64,000 nucleotides of DNA from Bin34 sp965219935 (GCA_965219935.1 CBDCOU010000003.1:1674001-1738000), one strand, 5' to 3'. Shown: positions 1-9,557, counted from the first letter of the stretch. Notes: a model not told the origin generated them from the sequence alone. Program-made: numbers and translations.

Positions 1-1033
1 TGCCGGCATCCGTCAACACCTGGCTCTGCAGGAAGTGCCAGGCAAACAACGGATCCGGTCCGCGCGCGTTCAGCATGTAGCCCAGGACGTTCACAAAAGA
101 ACTGCCGCCGTCCGGGAAGGCAGCCACCGACCAGTTGACCGGCGACTGCCGAATCCGCTCCAGGTTCCATGGACCGGACACCACGAACGGTACGCGTCCC
201 TCGTTGACAAGCCGTTCAAGTTCGGCTCCCGCCAGACTGGGGTTGGTGACCCCGGCGCCGCCCAAACTCTGCAGGAACAGAATCGCATCCACGGTGGCCT
301 GACTGCCCAGCAAGGGAGCCCCCACGTCGAAGCCGGTGTCCGCATTCCAGGCAAACAAATCCCCGCCGCGGCCGGTTATCACCGGATAAATGTCGAAGGG
401 GCTGTAGGAGTTGACGGCAATACCCAGTTCGGCACTCCCCTCCTGCATCAGACCGTAGGCCACGTCGGCCGTGCCTCCCCAGGTAGTGGGAGCTTCGGCT
501 ACAAGATCGGTGTTATAGAACAGGGCCAGGCTGTCGGCCGTGACCGGGACACCGTACTGAACTCCTTCGTAGCTCATGGAGCGCAGGACACCGACTCCAA
601 AGTGGTCCTGCCAAGGGGTCAGGTCGATGGGGGCAACCACCCCGTTGCTGGCCAGAAGGCCCAGCCAGTCCGAACCGCCGAACAGGATGTCGGGCTCGGC
701 GGAACCGGCTCCCAGGGCAACCTTGTAGTCCGCGAGGATCTCGGACAGGGGCTTGCCCACCACGTCGACCTCCACGCCAAAGTCCTCGGCAAACCGATCG
801 CCCATGGCCTGCAAGGCGGGAACCCTGGCTTCATCCGACCAGATGACAAGAACCGGAATCTCGACATCGGCCATGTCGGTGGCGGGCGCTTCCTCGGCCG
901 TCTCAACCGGATCGGGTTCGGCAGCCTCGGGCTGTACCGGCGGGGGAATGATGGGGCCGCAAGCGGCCAGAACGAACAAAACCACTGCCATGAGAACAGG
1001 CAGCAGGGAGCGAATGTGGAGACGATGGGACAT
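1..1033 (-). CDS. Sugar ABC transporter substrate-binding lipoprotein (family 1), 3' end cut by window edge
   Basis: The frame from the ATG at 1033 is open to the left edge, so only the first ~344 residues are present. The N-terminus has two arginines/histidines, a hydrophobic stretch and a lipobox ending LAAC, followed by an acidic, proline-rich linker; this is a lipoprotein signal. The mature part has the MalE/UgpB-type signatures VWSDEARVPALQAMGDRF near residue 65, GSDWLGLL, PVTADSLALFYN and NEGRVPFVVSGPWNLERI. It should bind a sugar or oligosaccharide outside the membrane for an ABC importer; no permease follows inside the window. The gene lies 31 bp downstream of the response-regulator gene on the same strand, so co-transcription is likely. 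Confidence 0.88.
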   Translation of the reverse strand, partial: MSHRLHIRSLLPVLMAVVLFVLAACGPIIPPPVQPEAAEPDPVETAEEAPATDMADVEIPVLVIWSDEARVPALQAMGDRFAEDFGVEVDVVGKPLSEILADYKVALGAGSAEPDILFGGSDWLGLLASNGVVAPIDLTPWQDHFGVGVLRSMSYEGVQYGVPVTADSLALFYNTDLVAEAPTTWGGTADVAYGLMQEGSAELGIAVNSYSPFDIYPVITGRGGDLFAWNADTGFDVGAPLLGSQATVDAILFLQSLGGAGVTNPSLAGAELERLVNEGRVPFVVSGPWNLERIRQSPVNWSVAAFPDGGSSFVNVLGYMLNARGPDPLFAWHFLQSQVLTDAG

Positions 1034-1064
1034 GGCAGTTGGTTGGATTGAATTGGACAAGGCT

Positions 1065-1781
1065 TCAAGCAACCGCTGTACCAGGGTTTTCGAAGTAATA
1101 CCCCTGGCCGCGGACATTGATGATGTACTGCGGATTGGACGAATCCGCCTCGATTTTGTTGCGCAGATAATTTATGTAAACCCTGACCTGGCTCTCGTCA
1201 TAGCCCGGTCCCCAAACCAGTTCCAGCAGCTGCTGGTTGGACAGCACGGTCCCGTTGGCATTGATCAGGGTTTGCAGCAGGCGGCACTCGGTGGGCCGCA
1301 AGGACACCTGTTGGCCGCCGACCATCAGGTATTGCCGGTCCGGATGAAACTGCAGGCGGTCATCCACGCGTATCACACCGGCGGCCGGCAGAAAACGTTC
1401 CGTCCGGCGCAGCACAGCCTTGACGCGCAAAAGGACCTCCTCGGTCCGGAAGGGTTTGGTGATGTAGTCGTCCGCTCCCAACTGCAAGCCGCGGTCCTTG
1501 TCTTCGTCTTCGTTGCGGACCGTCAGCAGGATGACCGGCACTTCGCTGTCCCGGCGCAGCCGATGCAAGGTCTCAAAGCCGTCCAGCCGGGGCATCTCGA
1601 CGTCCAGGAGAACCAGGCGCGGACCCAGTTTCTCGATCTGCCGCAGGGCGGCTTCGCCGTCCTCCGCTTCAATTACGGGATAGCCGGAGGCCCTGAACAG
1701 CAGTTCCAGCGCCTTGCGAATGTTGCGCTCGTCGTCGACCACCAGGATCGGCCGGCCCGGTGCTGTATTCACATCCATCAT
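1065..1781 (-). CDS. OmpR/PhoB-family response regulator
   Basis: 238 residues: an N-terminal receiver domain (about 8-120) and a C-terminal winged-helix DNA-binding domain (about 140-232). The receiver shows the acidic pocket (VVDDE), the phospho-acceptor Asp in VLLDVEMPRLDG and the conserved Lys in YITKPF. The C-terminal part has the OmpR-type pattern LRPTECRLLQTLINANG and VRVYINYLRNKIE. The frame stays open to 1931, but the upstream extension overlaps the neighbouring PLP-enzyme gene and has no receiver homology, so the MMDVN start at 1781 (or 1778) is preferred. No histidine kinase gene is visible nearby, so the signal partner is elsewhere. It probably shares a transcript with the downstream sugar-binding lipoprotein. 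Confidence 0.9.
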   Translation of the reverse strand: MMDVNTAPGRPILVVDDERNIRKALELLFRASGYPVIEAEDGEAALRQIEKLGPRLVLLDVEMPRLDGFETLHRLRRDSEVPVILLTVRNEDEDKDRGLQLGADDYITKPFRTEEVLLRVKAVLRRTERFLPAAGVIRVDDRLQFHPDRQYLMVGGQQVSLRPTECRLLQTLINANGTVLSNQQLLELVWGPGYDESQVRVYINYLRNKIEADSSNPQYIINVRGQGYYFENPGTAVA

Positions 1782-1866
1782 TTGGTGGCAGGTGGAGGCG
1801 CGGTCCGACCGGACCGGCCGGGCCTCCCGGTTGGGTACAGGTTCGGCATTCGTCAGGTGGTTTCCG

Positions 1867-2910
1867 TCATTGGACCAACCCGCGGGCGGCGACGGGCCAA
1901 ACCTGTTCCACTTCGTTTCCCCGGCAGCCATACACCTGATTGTGCAGGTTGACCGTCACGCAAACGTGATTGGGAATGACACGGATTCGATCGCCGATGG
2001 ACGGCCTGGAAGCGCAGTTGCCGATGTCCAGGTAACCGTGCTCCTCGTTGGTCTGGTAAATCTCGGCTCCCGGGAAGTCCAACACGATTCCCCTGGGCAT
2101 GTCTCCGTCGGCCGAGAACGTCTTGGTTCCGCCGTCTATGATCGCCCGGTGCGGCACCGGGTTGCTGACAACGGTCGTGAGCACCTGCAGGGCGCAGTCC
2201 GCCTCCGTCGCCACGCCGCGATCGATGCATTGCCGATCCATGAAGATGTAGGTTCCGGCCCGGTGTTCGGTCAGGCCCTTCACGGCGTCCGCCTCGAACG
2301 CCGTGGGCGTACCGCCGCCGCTTACAATCTCCCGGTTCAGGCCGGCCTGGTCGAAGGCCTGGACAGCTTCGGCGATGCGATCCGCACTTTGACGACTGGT
2401 GGGATAGGTTGCCATGCCCCGCAGGTTCAGGCCGGGCGTCCGATCGATGTGCCGGGCCAGATCCACAAGCTCCGACACCGAAGGCACGCCGGTCCGGTCG
2501 ATGAACGAATTCAGTTCCGCGAGAACGTTGACCACCACGCCCTGCCTGACGGCCGCGGTGCCGATGGCATCCGTGACGAGCGGGGAATCGGCGGTTACCG
2601 TCAGATCGCACTCCTGCGACAATCGGCACAGGCGCTCCAGCTTCGGCTTGCCCACAATGTTGAAGTAAAGGAGGATGTTGTCCAGACCGGCATTGGCCAT
2701 CACCTCGACCTCACCCAGTTTTTGGCAGGTGATGCCGATGGCCCCGGCATCCACTTGCCAACGGGCAAGTTCGGGGATCTTGTGGGTCTTGATGTGCGGC
2801 CGGGAGCCGACGCCATACTCATCAAACAAACGCTGGAATCTCCGGATGTTGCGTTCGCACACATCCAGGTCCAACACCAAGGCCGGAGTGTCGATGTCAT
2901 CAATGTGCAT
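1867..2910 (-). CDS. PLP-dependent D-threonine aldolase / D-serine dehydratase-like enzyme (alanine racemase N-terminal fold)
   Basis: 347 residues from MHIDDIDTPALVLDLDVCE. The Schiff-base lysine lies in RPHIKTHK (about residue 42-49), at the start of an alanine-racemase-like TIM barrel. The C-terminal beta domain carries IPNHVCVTVNL, the His-x-Cys metal site typical of metal-activated D-threonine aldolases and D-serine dehydratases. The family cleaves or dehydrates D-3-hydroxy amino acids; the exact substrate cannot be told from sequence. The open frame extends to 3114, but residues before MHIDD look like noise, so the start at 2910 is chosen. The response-regulator gene starts 85 bp downstream on the same strand. 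Confidence 0.85.
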   Translation of the reverse strand: MHIDDIDTPALVLDLDVCERNIRRFQRLFDEYGVGSRPHIKTHKIPELARWQVDAGAIGITCQKLGEVEVMANAGLDNILLYFNIVGKPKLERLCRLSQECDLTVTADSPLVTDAIGTAAVRQGVVVNVLAELNSFIDRTGVPSVSELVDLARHIDRTPGLNLRGMATYPTSRQSADRIAEAVQAFDQAGLNREIVSGGGTPTAFEADAVKGLTEHRAGTYIFMDRQCIDRGVATEADCALQVLTTVVSNPVPHRAIIDGGTKTFSADGDMPRGIVLDFPGAEIYQTNEEHGYLDIGNCASRPSIGDRIRVIPNHVCVTVNLHNQVYGCRGNEVEQVWPVAARGLVQ

Positions 2911-3818
2911 TTGGCCGCTCACAGAATGGCAAGAGTCCCAAGTCCATTTTATAGGAGGGCCACCAACTTTGCCCGGAACGGACATGAAACAGGTCCAATC
3001 CGCAGAGGTTCGCCGACCCAATCGAGTTTCCAACCGTTCCGACGCCGAACGGCAGGACTCTTCCGTTTGAGTGCAGGTTGGCACAACCGGCCACGTGACC
3101 GGTGCACCAGACATGGCTCGTCATCCCAGGGCCATCGCACTCTGATAGGGGGTACTTGGGCACCGGGCAGGTCTTCGAAAAGCCGGAACTCGTCCTTGGA
3201 GCCAGGAGCACAAGCACACGTCCATAGAGGCATCGCGGCCAAGAGCCCGGATCCGTGGGGCCGGCAGTCCTGTCTCCATGGCACGCGGCGGCCCAGATCC
3301 GGGCCTGGGTCCGCTGTCGTAGCGCAAGGGGTCCGTACCCGTGCAGAGGGGCTACAGGTCCCCTGCGTGGTTTTATCCCGCCTACCACTGGCCAGACCCA
3401 CGACGAGGGCCTGCATCCGGTCCCCATCGAGCCTGATACCTCCACTCTCCACATCCGGCTTTGGGAACTCCGACATGTTATCCCTGTGAGCTCCAGTTGC
3501 CATTGTCCATGACGTTATCAATGCTTATTGCGCGACAGGGTGGAGACTGAGCAGATTATTTCGTTGTCGGATTCGGTGGTTGATTGTTGCACTCACAATT
3601 GTTCAATATATTTTTGTGTTGTCTTCGCCCCGAAACAGAATGCGACTGCCTCGCTCGCCAACCAAACCGGATTTGGTAATGCTGCGCACATACCCATGCC
3701 GCGAACCCTTCTATATGTTGGTCACCGGTTCACACTGATTGCCACGAACATGCCAAGACCCAACAGCCACTTCACAGTCACCCGCGATTTCGATGCCACT
3801 TCCATCGCGAGCCCCGCG
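2911..3818. other. Intergenic region without a recognised gene
   Basis: About 900 bp between the PLP enzyme and the dehydrogenase. Open frames here are short, mutually overlapping and Arg/Pro/Gly-rich, and none resembles a known family. Positions about 3585-3625 are strikingly AT-rich for this genome and may hold the promoter of the dehydrogenase gene. The stretch 3100-3500 may be decayed DNA but I could not assign it. Confidence 0.4.
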
Positions 3819-5120
3819 ATGGCCCAGGACGTGTGGGAGGGAATGGCACCTGCCGGACCCGAACCATCCTCGCACCTGGCCGAAGTCCTGAACCAGATGC
3901 ACGGCGCACGGTCCCTGCTGGACGTGTCCGATTTGGAAATGGAGATCCTCAGCCATGCCCGCAGAGAGACCACGGCCCAGTTGATTGTACAGCGGGACGA
4001 CGGCGACCTCATCGTGTTCGCCGGACACCGCGTGCAGTGGAACGATGCACGCGGACCCTTCAAGGGCGGTATCCGGTTCCATCCATCGGAGACCCTGGAC
4101 ATGACCAGGGCCCTGGCCGCCCTGATGATGCTCAAGACCGCGGTGCTGGACCTGCCCCTGGGTGGAGGGAAGGGAGGTGTGCAATGCAATCCCGCGACAC
4201 TGTCCCGTCCGGAACGCGAACGCCTGAGCCGATCGTACATTCGGGCCCTGCATCCGGTCCTGGGACCTGCACTGGACATCCCGGCCCCCGACATGAACAC
4301 CGACGCCGAAGTGATGGGTTGGATGGTTGACGAGTTCGAGGCCATCCAAGGCAGCCACGCGCCAGGCACAATCACCGGCAAACCAATGTCCCTGGGCGGC
4401 AGCCGCGGCCGCCCGGAGGCCACTGCGCTGGGCGGTCTGTCCGTCCTGCACCGGATCGCGGACCACATGGGGAAGCCTCTGGCCGGAAACTCCCTCGTCA
4501 TTCACGGTTACGGCAACGTGGGCAGTCACGCCCACCAGCTGGCCGCCGACGTCACGGGGGCACGCGTTACCGGGGTCTGCGACAGTCGCAGCGGCCTGTT
4601 CAACCCCGAAGGCCTGCCGTACGCGGATGTCGCAGCCTGGAAACAGGAGCACGGCAACTTCAGCGGTTGTCCGGCCGGGGCGGCAGTGAGTCCCGAAGAC
4701 CTGCTGGTTCAGCCGGCCGCGGCCCTGTTGCTGGCTTCGATGGAAGGCATGATCGACAGCCACAACGCCGGCGACGTGCAAGCGGAGATGGTGGTGGAGC
4801 TGGCCAATCAACCCATATCCCAAGAAGGTGGTCAACGCCTTCTCGACCGCGGCCTCCTGGTCATCCCGGACATTCTGGCCAACGCCGGCGGAGTCACCGT
4901 CTCCTATTTCGAACAGGTTCAGAACGCCTCATGGCAGCGGTGGTCCCATGCGCAGGTCGTGGAACGCCTGCAACAGGAGATGGCAACCGCCACAGATGCC
5001 GTCGTGGATATGGCGGACCGACACGATACCGACCTGAGAACGGCCGCAATCGCATTGGCCATGGAGCGGGTCGTTGAAGCCCAACGGGCCCGCGGATGGA
5101 GTGCAACCTCGCCGACGTAG
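3819..5120 (+). CDS. Glutamate/leucine-type amino-acid dehydrogenase
   Basis: 433 residues. It oxidatively deaminates an amino acid (Glu, or Leu/Val/Phe in related enzymes) with NAD(P) in the cytosol. The N-terminal catalytic domain has HRVQWNDARGPFKGGIRFHP and the active-site segment DLPLGGGKGG; the Rossmann domain has GYGNVGSHA near residue 235, and ILANAGGVTVSYFEQVQN closes the active site. The frame is open upstream to 3528. Alignment from memory with family members supports either the ATG at 3819 or that at 3750; I use 3819, which leaves about 15 residues before the first conserved helix. The gene stands alone between minus-strand neighbours. Confidence 0.9.
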   Translation: MAQDVWEGMAPAGPEPSSHLAEVLNQMHGARSLLDVSDLEMEILSHARRETTAQLIVQRDDGDLIVFAGHRVQWNDARGPFKGGIRFHPSETLDMTRALAALMMLKTAVLDLPLGGGKGGVQCNPATLSRPERERLSRSYIRALHPVLGPALDIPAPDMNTDAEVMGWMVDEFEAIQGSHAPGTITGKPMSLGGSRGRPEATALGGLSVLHRIADHMGKPLAGNSLVIHGYGNVGSHAHQLAADVTGARVTGVCDSRSGLFNPEGLPYADVAAWKQEHGNFSGCPAGAAVSPEDLLVQPAAALLLASMEGMIDSHNAGDVQAEMVVELANQPISQEGGQRLLDRGLLVIPDILANAGGVTVSYFEQVQNASWQRWSHAQVVERLQQEMATATDAVVDMADRHDTDLRTAAIALAMERVVEAQRARGWSATSPT

Positions 5121-5239
5121 ACCGTGCAACCGCTCGGTTCCGCGGCCGGAGGTGCCAGCCATTGCCAATGCTTGCGTGCGCCTTATGCAGGCTCCAGCAC
5201 CAAAGTCGGGTTCCGAACCTTTACCGGGAACGACAGGTT

Positions 5240-6154
5240 TCAGCTGGCCTGGAACTGCTCAAACCGGACCGCCAGCAGATCCCTGTCGGGGCGGAATTCC
5301 GGAATCTGGGGCACCACAATTTTGCTCCCGGCCAAGGACATCAGGTCACGAGCGAACGGCTCCAGTCCCTCGGACACGTGGATGCAGCCGTCGGGATCGA
5401 TGCCAAGCAAGTTGGCATCGAAGGCCGCGTGGTGGAGACGGGACATGCACAATCCTTCCGTCACGTCAATGGTGCCTCCATCCGCGCCCGACACAATGCG
5501 CACGGCATCCACCAGTTGGGGTTGGGACAAGCCAGAAAAGGCACAGGTTGCCCGGTAGGCCTCCAAGACATCAATCCGAAACCGGGCCTTGGACACCCGG
5601 TCCTCCATGCGGCGATAGGTATAGGCCGAAAGCGGTCCACCGAACATGTCGGCTTGTAGCAAATCCTGTGATGCCGTGCAATCAAGACCAAGTACCAGCC
5701 GGACTTGGCCGGCACCAGCATCCCAATCCATAACATAGACCGGAAACTGCGGCAGATACATGGCGGGGGCCAACCCGAGCAGGTAGATCAACGGCAGCCC
5801 TTCCATCCAGGCGGTCTTCAGCCACTGGTTCTGATAGTGGGTGGGATCGAGGTCGCGCATGTCGTAAACCCACATGCCATTCCCGCTGCCGTCCGTCCCC
5901 TGGTCCGAATATTGCACACCTCTACCGGCCCTTGGCACCACGGTTCTGACACTGAGAACCCGGTCCATCTGCCTCGGCTTGAATATGCCGACTGCCCGGT
6001 TCGCAAACAGGATGCGATCGCCCCGAAAGGGAAACCCCTTGACCATTTCATGCCAGGGAACCGCGTCGCGATAGATCTGTGCCAGCCGGGCGAGCGTCCC
6101 GGCGGCGGCCAAGCGCAGGTCAAGGTCGCTTGGGTCACGCGTCGAAGTCAACAT
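5240..6154 (-). CDS. HNH-family nuclease (HNH_2-like), possible solitary restriction enzyme
   Basis: 304 residues. The C-terminal third carries an HNH-like core: YRATCAFSGLSQPQLVDAVRI, then GLCMSRLHHAAFDANLLGIDP. This matches the HNH_2 pattern of uncharacterised restriction-like proteins, with a Cys-x-x-(S)G turn and a distal HHAAFD supplying metal and catalytic histidines. The N-terminal about 190 residues have no domain I recognise; they contain LRQ/FKPRQ and WxKTAWMEGLP segments and may bind DNA. No methyltransferase gene is adjacent, so it is either an orphan or a methyl-dependent nuclease. It lies 148 bp downstream of the LysM gene on the same strand. Confidence 0.7.
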   Translation of the reverse strand: MLTSTRDPSDLDLRLAAAGTLARLAQIYRDAVPWHEMVKGFPFRGDRILFANRAVGIFKPRQMDRVLSVRTVVPRAGRGVQYSDQGTDGSGNGMWVYDMRDLDPTHYQNQWLKTAWMEGLPLIYLLGLAPAMYLPQFPVYVMDWDAGAGQVRLVLGLDCTASQDLLQADMFGGPLSAYTYRRMEDRVSKARFRIDVLEAYRATCAFSGLSQPQLVDAVRIVSGADGGTIDVTEGLCMSRLHHAAFDANLLGIDPDGCIHVSEGLEPFARDLMSLAGSKIVVPQIPEFRPDRDLLAVRFEQFQAS

Positions 6155-6302
6155 GCCTCAGTTTTGACAGGGACATCCGTGACACGGCTCAACCGGTCAG
6201 CCCGGCAACCTCTCCGCAAATGGTCCGCCACCCCGGAACGCGGTTGGGCGCTATGTCCGCGACCCCTGGTCCCAACCCATCCGAAATCGGGACGAGCCGG
6301 TG

Positions 6303-7442
6303 TCACGCGTGGACGAACACAAGGGTCCCCGAACCCGGTCCATGGCCCAACACCCAGCCGTCGCCGGCCTTGACACCACCGGCAGCGTTGGGGGTGGTCC
6401 ACTTGTAAAGCCAGGCGGCTTCTTCCTCGGACAGCAACACGTTGCCGTTGTCGGACGGCACGTCCGGCGAAACGTCCCAGAAGGAACCGTGAATGGCAAA
6501 GTCCTGGTAGAAGTACTGCACCCAGGGAACGCTGTCCACATGGGCGAGACCGATGTCGGACGGCAAATGGCGGCTCATATCCTGCCGGGCGGTCTTGGCC
6601 CAGATGCGGAACAACCCTGTCGCGGTGGTGGCTTCGGTCCCACCGTTGAGGATCGTCAGGCGACGAACCGGTGTCATGCCCTCGTAGGCAATGATCCTGC
6701 GGGCGCCCAAGTCGACTTCCAACCATCGTTCCTTGACGCGCACGATTTGGCCCAGGCTTGAGGGCGAAACCGGATCCATACCGAACGCGGGAGCCAACGG
6801 GCGGGCCGGAATGGTCAACAGCGCGCCCGGTTGAGGAAAAGCGGCAGGCTCCAGGGCATTGAACATCCTCAGGGACTCCGCGGACACCTGATACAGCAAC
6901 GCCACACTGTCCAGCGTGTCCGTTGCCTGCATCCGGTACGTCTCGAACTGCGCCATGTAACCGGCTTCCTGAAGACGGGCCCACACACCGACACTGGGAA
7001 CGCGGATCTGTTGTCCGGTGTAGAGCACCGCGTTGGGCGACATCCGGTTGAGGTGGGCCAGTTCCACGGGATGCAAGCCGTACTGGTTGGCAATCCGGTG
7101 CAGGGTTTCGCCCAGCAACACGCGATGGTACTGGTTGACGCTGACCAGCGACGCTCCGGTCGGCTCCGGAGCCGGAAGCTGCAGCGGCTGGCCGACCCAC
7201 AAATCGTGATCGTGCGCCAGCCCGTTCAGTTCCCGCAACGCCTCCGCCGGGAACTCCCCCCGCGCCGCGATGGAGGCGAAGTCGTCGCCGCTGGCAACAA
7301 TGTGCAGGCGGCCGCCGGGGTCGGAAGGGAGGCCGGTCAAAGCCACCGCCGGACGGAACAATGTGGCCGGCAACACCATGCCGGCGAGCAGCACCAGCAA
7401 GACACTCGCCGTCTGCCAGTTCAGAAGGCGTTTCCGCATCAT
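6303..7442 (-). CDS. LysM-repeat protein with a degenerate YkuD (L,D-transpeptidase) domain
   Basis: 379 residues. Residues 1-30 form a signal anchor (MMRKRLLNWQTASVLLVLLA). Three LysM-like repeats follow: one ending VGQPLQLP, one at VNQYHRVLLGETLHRIANQY, one at YRMQATDTLDSVALLYQ; these bind peptidoglycan. The C-terminal part has the YkuD fold signatures ERWLEVDLGARRIIAYEG, FAIHGSFW and EEAAWLYKW. The catalytic signature, normally S-H-G-C, reads S-D-N-G-N-V here: the His and the nucleophilic Cys are both Asn (codons at 6447-6449 and 6441-6443). The protein should be exported and bind the wall, but is unlikely to catalyse 3-3 cross-linking. The open frame continues to 7583; the double ATG at 7442/7439 precedes the signal peptide. 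Confidence 0.85.
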   Translation of the reverse strand: MMRKRLLNWQTASVLLVLLAGMVLPATLFRPAVALTGLPSDPGGRLHIVASGDDFASIAARGEFPAEALRELNGLAHDHDLWVGQPLQLPAPEPTGASLVSVNQYHRVLLGETLHRIANQYGLHPVELAHLNRMSPNAVLYTGQQIRVPSVGVWARLQEAGYMAQFETYRMQATDTLDSVALLYQVSAESLRMFNALEPAAFPQPGALLTIPARPLAPAFGMDPVSPSSLGQIVRVKERWLEVDLGARRIIAYEGMTPVRRLTILNGGTEATTATGLFRIWAKTARQDMSRHLPSDIGLAHVDSVPWVQYFYQDFAIHGSFWDVSPDVPSDNGNVLLSEEEAAWLYKWTTPNAAGGVKAGDGWVLGHGPGSGTLVFVHA

Positions 7443-7589
7443 CACTTGATGCAACCCTTGGTTTCGATGATTGGTTTGACGGCGGCGGGCCGTTCCGGCG
7501 GAAGAACGAATTTTAGCACCCTGTGTCCCCGCCGAATCCCCGGCGGGGCCTGGAACGGGCCCTCTATATGTAAGACGCACCACTTGGAG

Positions 7590-9557
7590 TTATGTTACGG
7601 AAATCGACGCGGCGGGAGTGGGGGCGCGGAACTGAAGCGCACACAGGTGGGAATAGAGTCCCTGGTCCCGGACAAGATCGTCGTGGCTCCCGACCTCAAC
7701 CAGCCGCCCCTTGTCCAGAACCAGGATCGTGTCCGCGTTGCGCACGGTCGACAGGCGATGGGCGATTACCAGACTCGTGTTGTCGACAAACAAGGGTTCC
7801 AGTGCATGTTGAAGCAGGTATTCGCTATGGGAGTCCAGATGGGAGGTCGCTTCGTCGAGGATAAGGAGGGACGGCTGCTTCAGCAGCACGCGCGCGATCG
7901 AGACCCGTTGCTGTTCGCCCCCGCTGAGGCGGTAGCCCCGTTCGCCTACCACCGTGTCCAGCCCGTCCGGCAGCCCGTCGATGAATTCCCTCAACTGGGC
8001 CCGATCGCAGACGTCCTGCACCTGTTCGTCCGAGGCTTCGGGCCGGGCGTACAGCAGATTGGCCCGCAGGGAATCGTGGAACAGATAGGCATGCTGCGTG
8101 ACCATGCCGATGCACCGCGACAGCGATTGCAGGGACAAATCCCGGAGATCATGTCCGTCCAGCAGGATGCTTCCCCGGGTTGGGTCGTACAGGCGCATGA
8201 CCAGATTGATCACCGTTGACTTGCCGGCCCCGCTCAACCCCACCAGGGCCACCATTTGGCCGGGCTCAACCGTGAAGGACAAGTCCTGAAGAGCCGGAGG
8301 CGCCTGTCCGGCGGATGGCTCCCGGTGGCCCTTCGGTGTCGGCCCCTGCAATGTTCCAAGCCCCAGGCGGCCGCGTCCCATGGTCCTGACCGGTGCATCC
8401 TGCTCCGGGTTGGCCTCCTGCCAGGCCCGGATCTCCTCGGGCAGGTCGTGGTAATCGAACGTGACATCCCTGAACTCCAACCGGCCCGAGGCACTGGGCA
8501 GATCCACGGCCTTCGGCCGCTCCTTGATCTCGACCGGCTGGTCCATGTAGGCAAAGACCCGCTCAAAGCTCACGACCCCCTGGATCGTCTCCGTCGGCAC
8601 ATGGCTGATCATGGAAATGGGTTGGTACAGCCGCGGCAGGTATGCCACAAACGCCACAATCGTGCCTTCGGTCATGCGTCCCTCGAACACCAGCCAGCCG
8701 CCAAACCCATAGAACAGGGCGGTGCCCAAGCCGGACAAAATGCCCATGCTGGACGTCAGCCAGTAGGACAGCACGCCGAGCCGGATCCGAAACTCCCGCA
8801 CCAGGTCCGCCAGACTGCGAAACTGCCGACCGGCCCCCGCCTGCTGCCCGAACAGCTTCATCAGGGAGGCGCCGTTCACGCTCAGGGTCTCGTTCACCAT
8901 GCTGCTCAGGTTGGCGTTGTGCTCCATGGTCTTGTGGTGAATGGGCCGCAGGATCCGAGCTATCCACCAGGCAAACGGCCACAAGGCCGGAAACAGCAAC
9001 AGGCCGGGCAGGGTCAACCGCCATTCCAGCTGCATCATGACAACCAGGGTGGAGACCAGGGTGACAAACGCGGTCATCAACTGCGGCAGGGTGCCCGTCA
9101 GCATGCGCCGGGCCCCCTCCACATCCTGCGTGAAGCGGGCCACGATTTCCCCGGCGCGCGTACTGGTGAAGAACCGCATCGACAACTGCTGAACATGGTC
9201 GAACATCGCGTTGCGCAGGTCGTAGACCAGTGTTTCGCCAATGCGGACGATGAGGAGCTGCTGGACCAGTCCCAGCAGCACGGTGGCAACCGGCAGGGCG
9301 AGCAGGTAGGCAGAGAACGTCACCAGCAACCGCAGATCCTTGTCGGGCAGGATCGTGTCAATGAAATGGCGGTAGAACAGAGGAGGCAAAAGCCCTACCA
9401 GCGACTGGGCCGTCACCACCAGGAACACCAGTGCGATACCGGCCCCGTGGGGTTTGGCGAAACTCCAAACCCGGCCGACGGTGGCCCTGTCCACGCTGCG
9501 CAGCGAACGAGTGGTTGTATTGCCGACTACGGCGCGCCAGCCGCGGCGGATATGCAT
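7590..9557 (-). CDS. ABC exporter half-transporter (fused membrane and ATPase domains)
   Basis: 655 residues, working as a dimer in the inner membrane. Six predicted membrane helices occupy roughly residues 35-330 (for example GIALVFLVVTAQSLVGLLPP). The ATPase domain has Walker A GLSGAGKST, the Q-loop, signature LSGGEQQR, Walker B LLILDEATS and the H-loop in VIAHRLST. Between the first NBD strand and Walker A there is an unusual insert of about 50 residues, rich in Glu, Gly and Pro (HDLPEEIRAWQEANPEQ onward). The substrate is not predictable. The longer frame to 9785 has a Cys-containing hydrophobic start but no homology; MHIRRGW at 9557 is preferred. Confidence 0.9.
   Translation of the reverse strand: MHIRRGWRAVVGNTTTRSLRSVDRATVGRVWSFAKPHGAGIALVFLVVTAQSLVGLLPPLFYRHFIDTILPDKDLRLLVTFSAYLLALPVATVLLGLVQQLLIVRIGETLVYDLRNAMFDHVQQLSMRFFTSTRAGEIVARFTQDVEGARRMLTGTLPQLMTAFVTLVSTLVVMMQLEWRLTLPGLLLFPALWPFAWWIARILRPIHHKTMEHNANLSSMVNETLSVNGASLMKLFGQQAGAGRQFRSLADLVREFRIRLGVLSYWLTSSMGILSGLGTALFYGFGGWLVFEGRMTEGTIVAFVAYLPRLYQPISMISHVPTETIQGVVSFERVFAYMDQPVEIKERPKAVDLPSASGRLEFRDVTFDYHDLPEEIRAWQEANPEQDAPVRTMGRGRLGLGTLQGPTPKGHREPSAGQAPPALQDLSFTVEPGQMVALVGLSGAGKSTVINLVMRLYDPTRGSILLDGHDLRDLSLQSLSRCIGMVTQHAYLFHDSLRANLLYARPEASDEQVQDVCDRAQLREFIDGLPDGLDTVVGERGYRLSGGEQQRVSIARVLLKQPSLLILDEATSHLDSHSEYLLQHALEPLFVDNTSLVIAHRLSTVRNADTILVLDKGRLVEVGSHDDLVRDQGLYSHLCALQFRAPTPAASISVT

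Noticed and set aside
1714..3489. A 591-codon plus-strand frame over the PLP-enzyme gene
   Set aside because: Low-complexity shadow; the minus strand encodes a clear metal/PLP enzyme with all signatures.
2949..3521. Open frames in the 0.9-kb gap upstream of the dehydrogenase gene, considered as a decayed transposase
   Set aside because: No DDE or other IS signature could be read in any frame.
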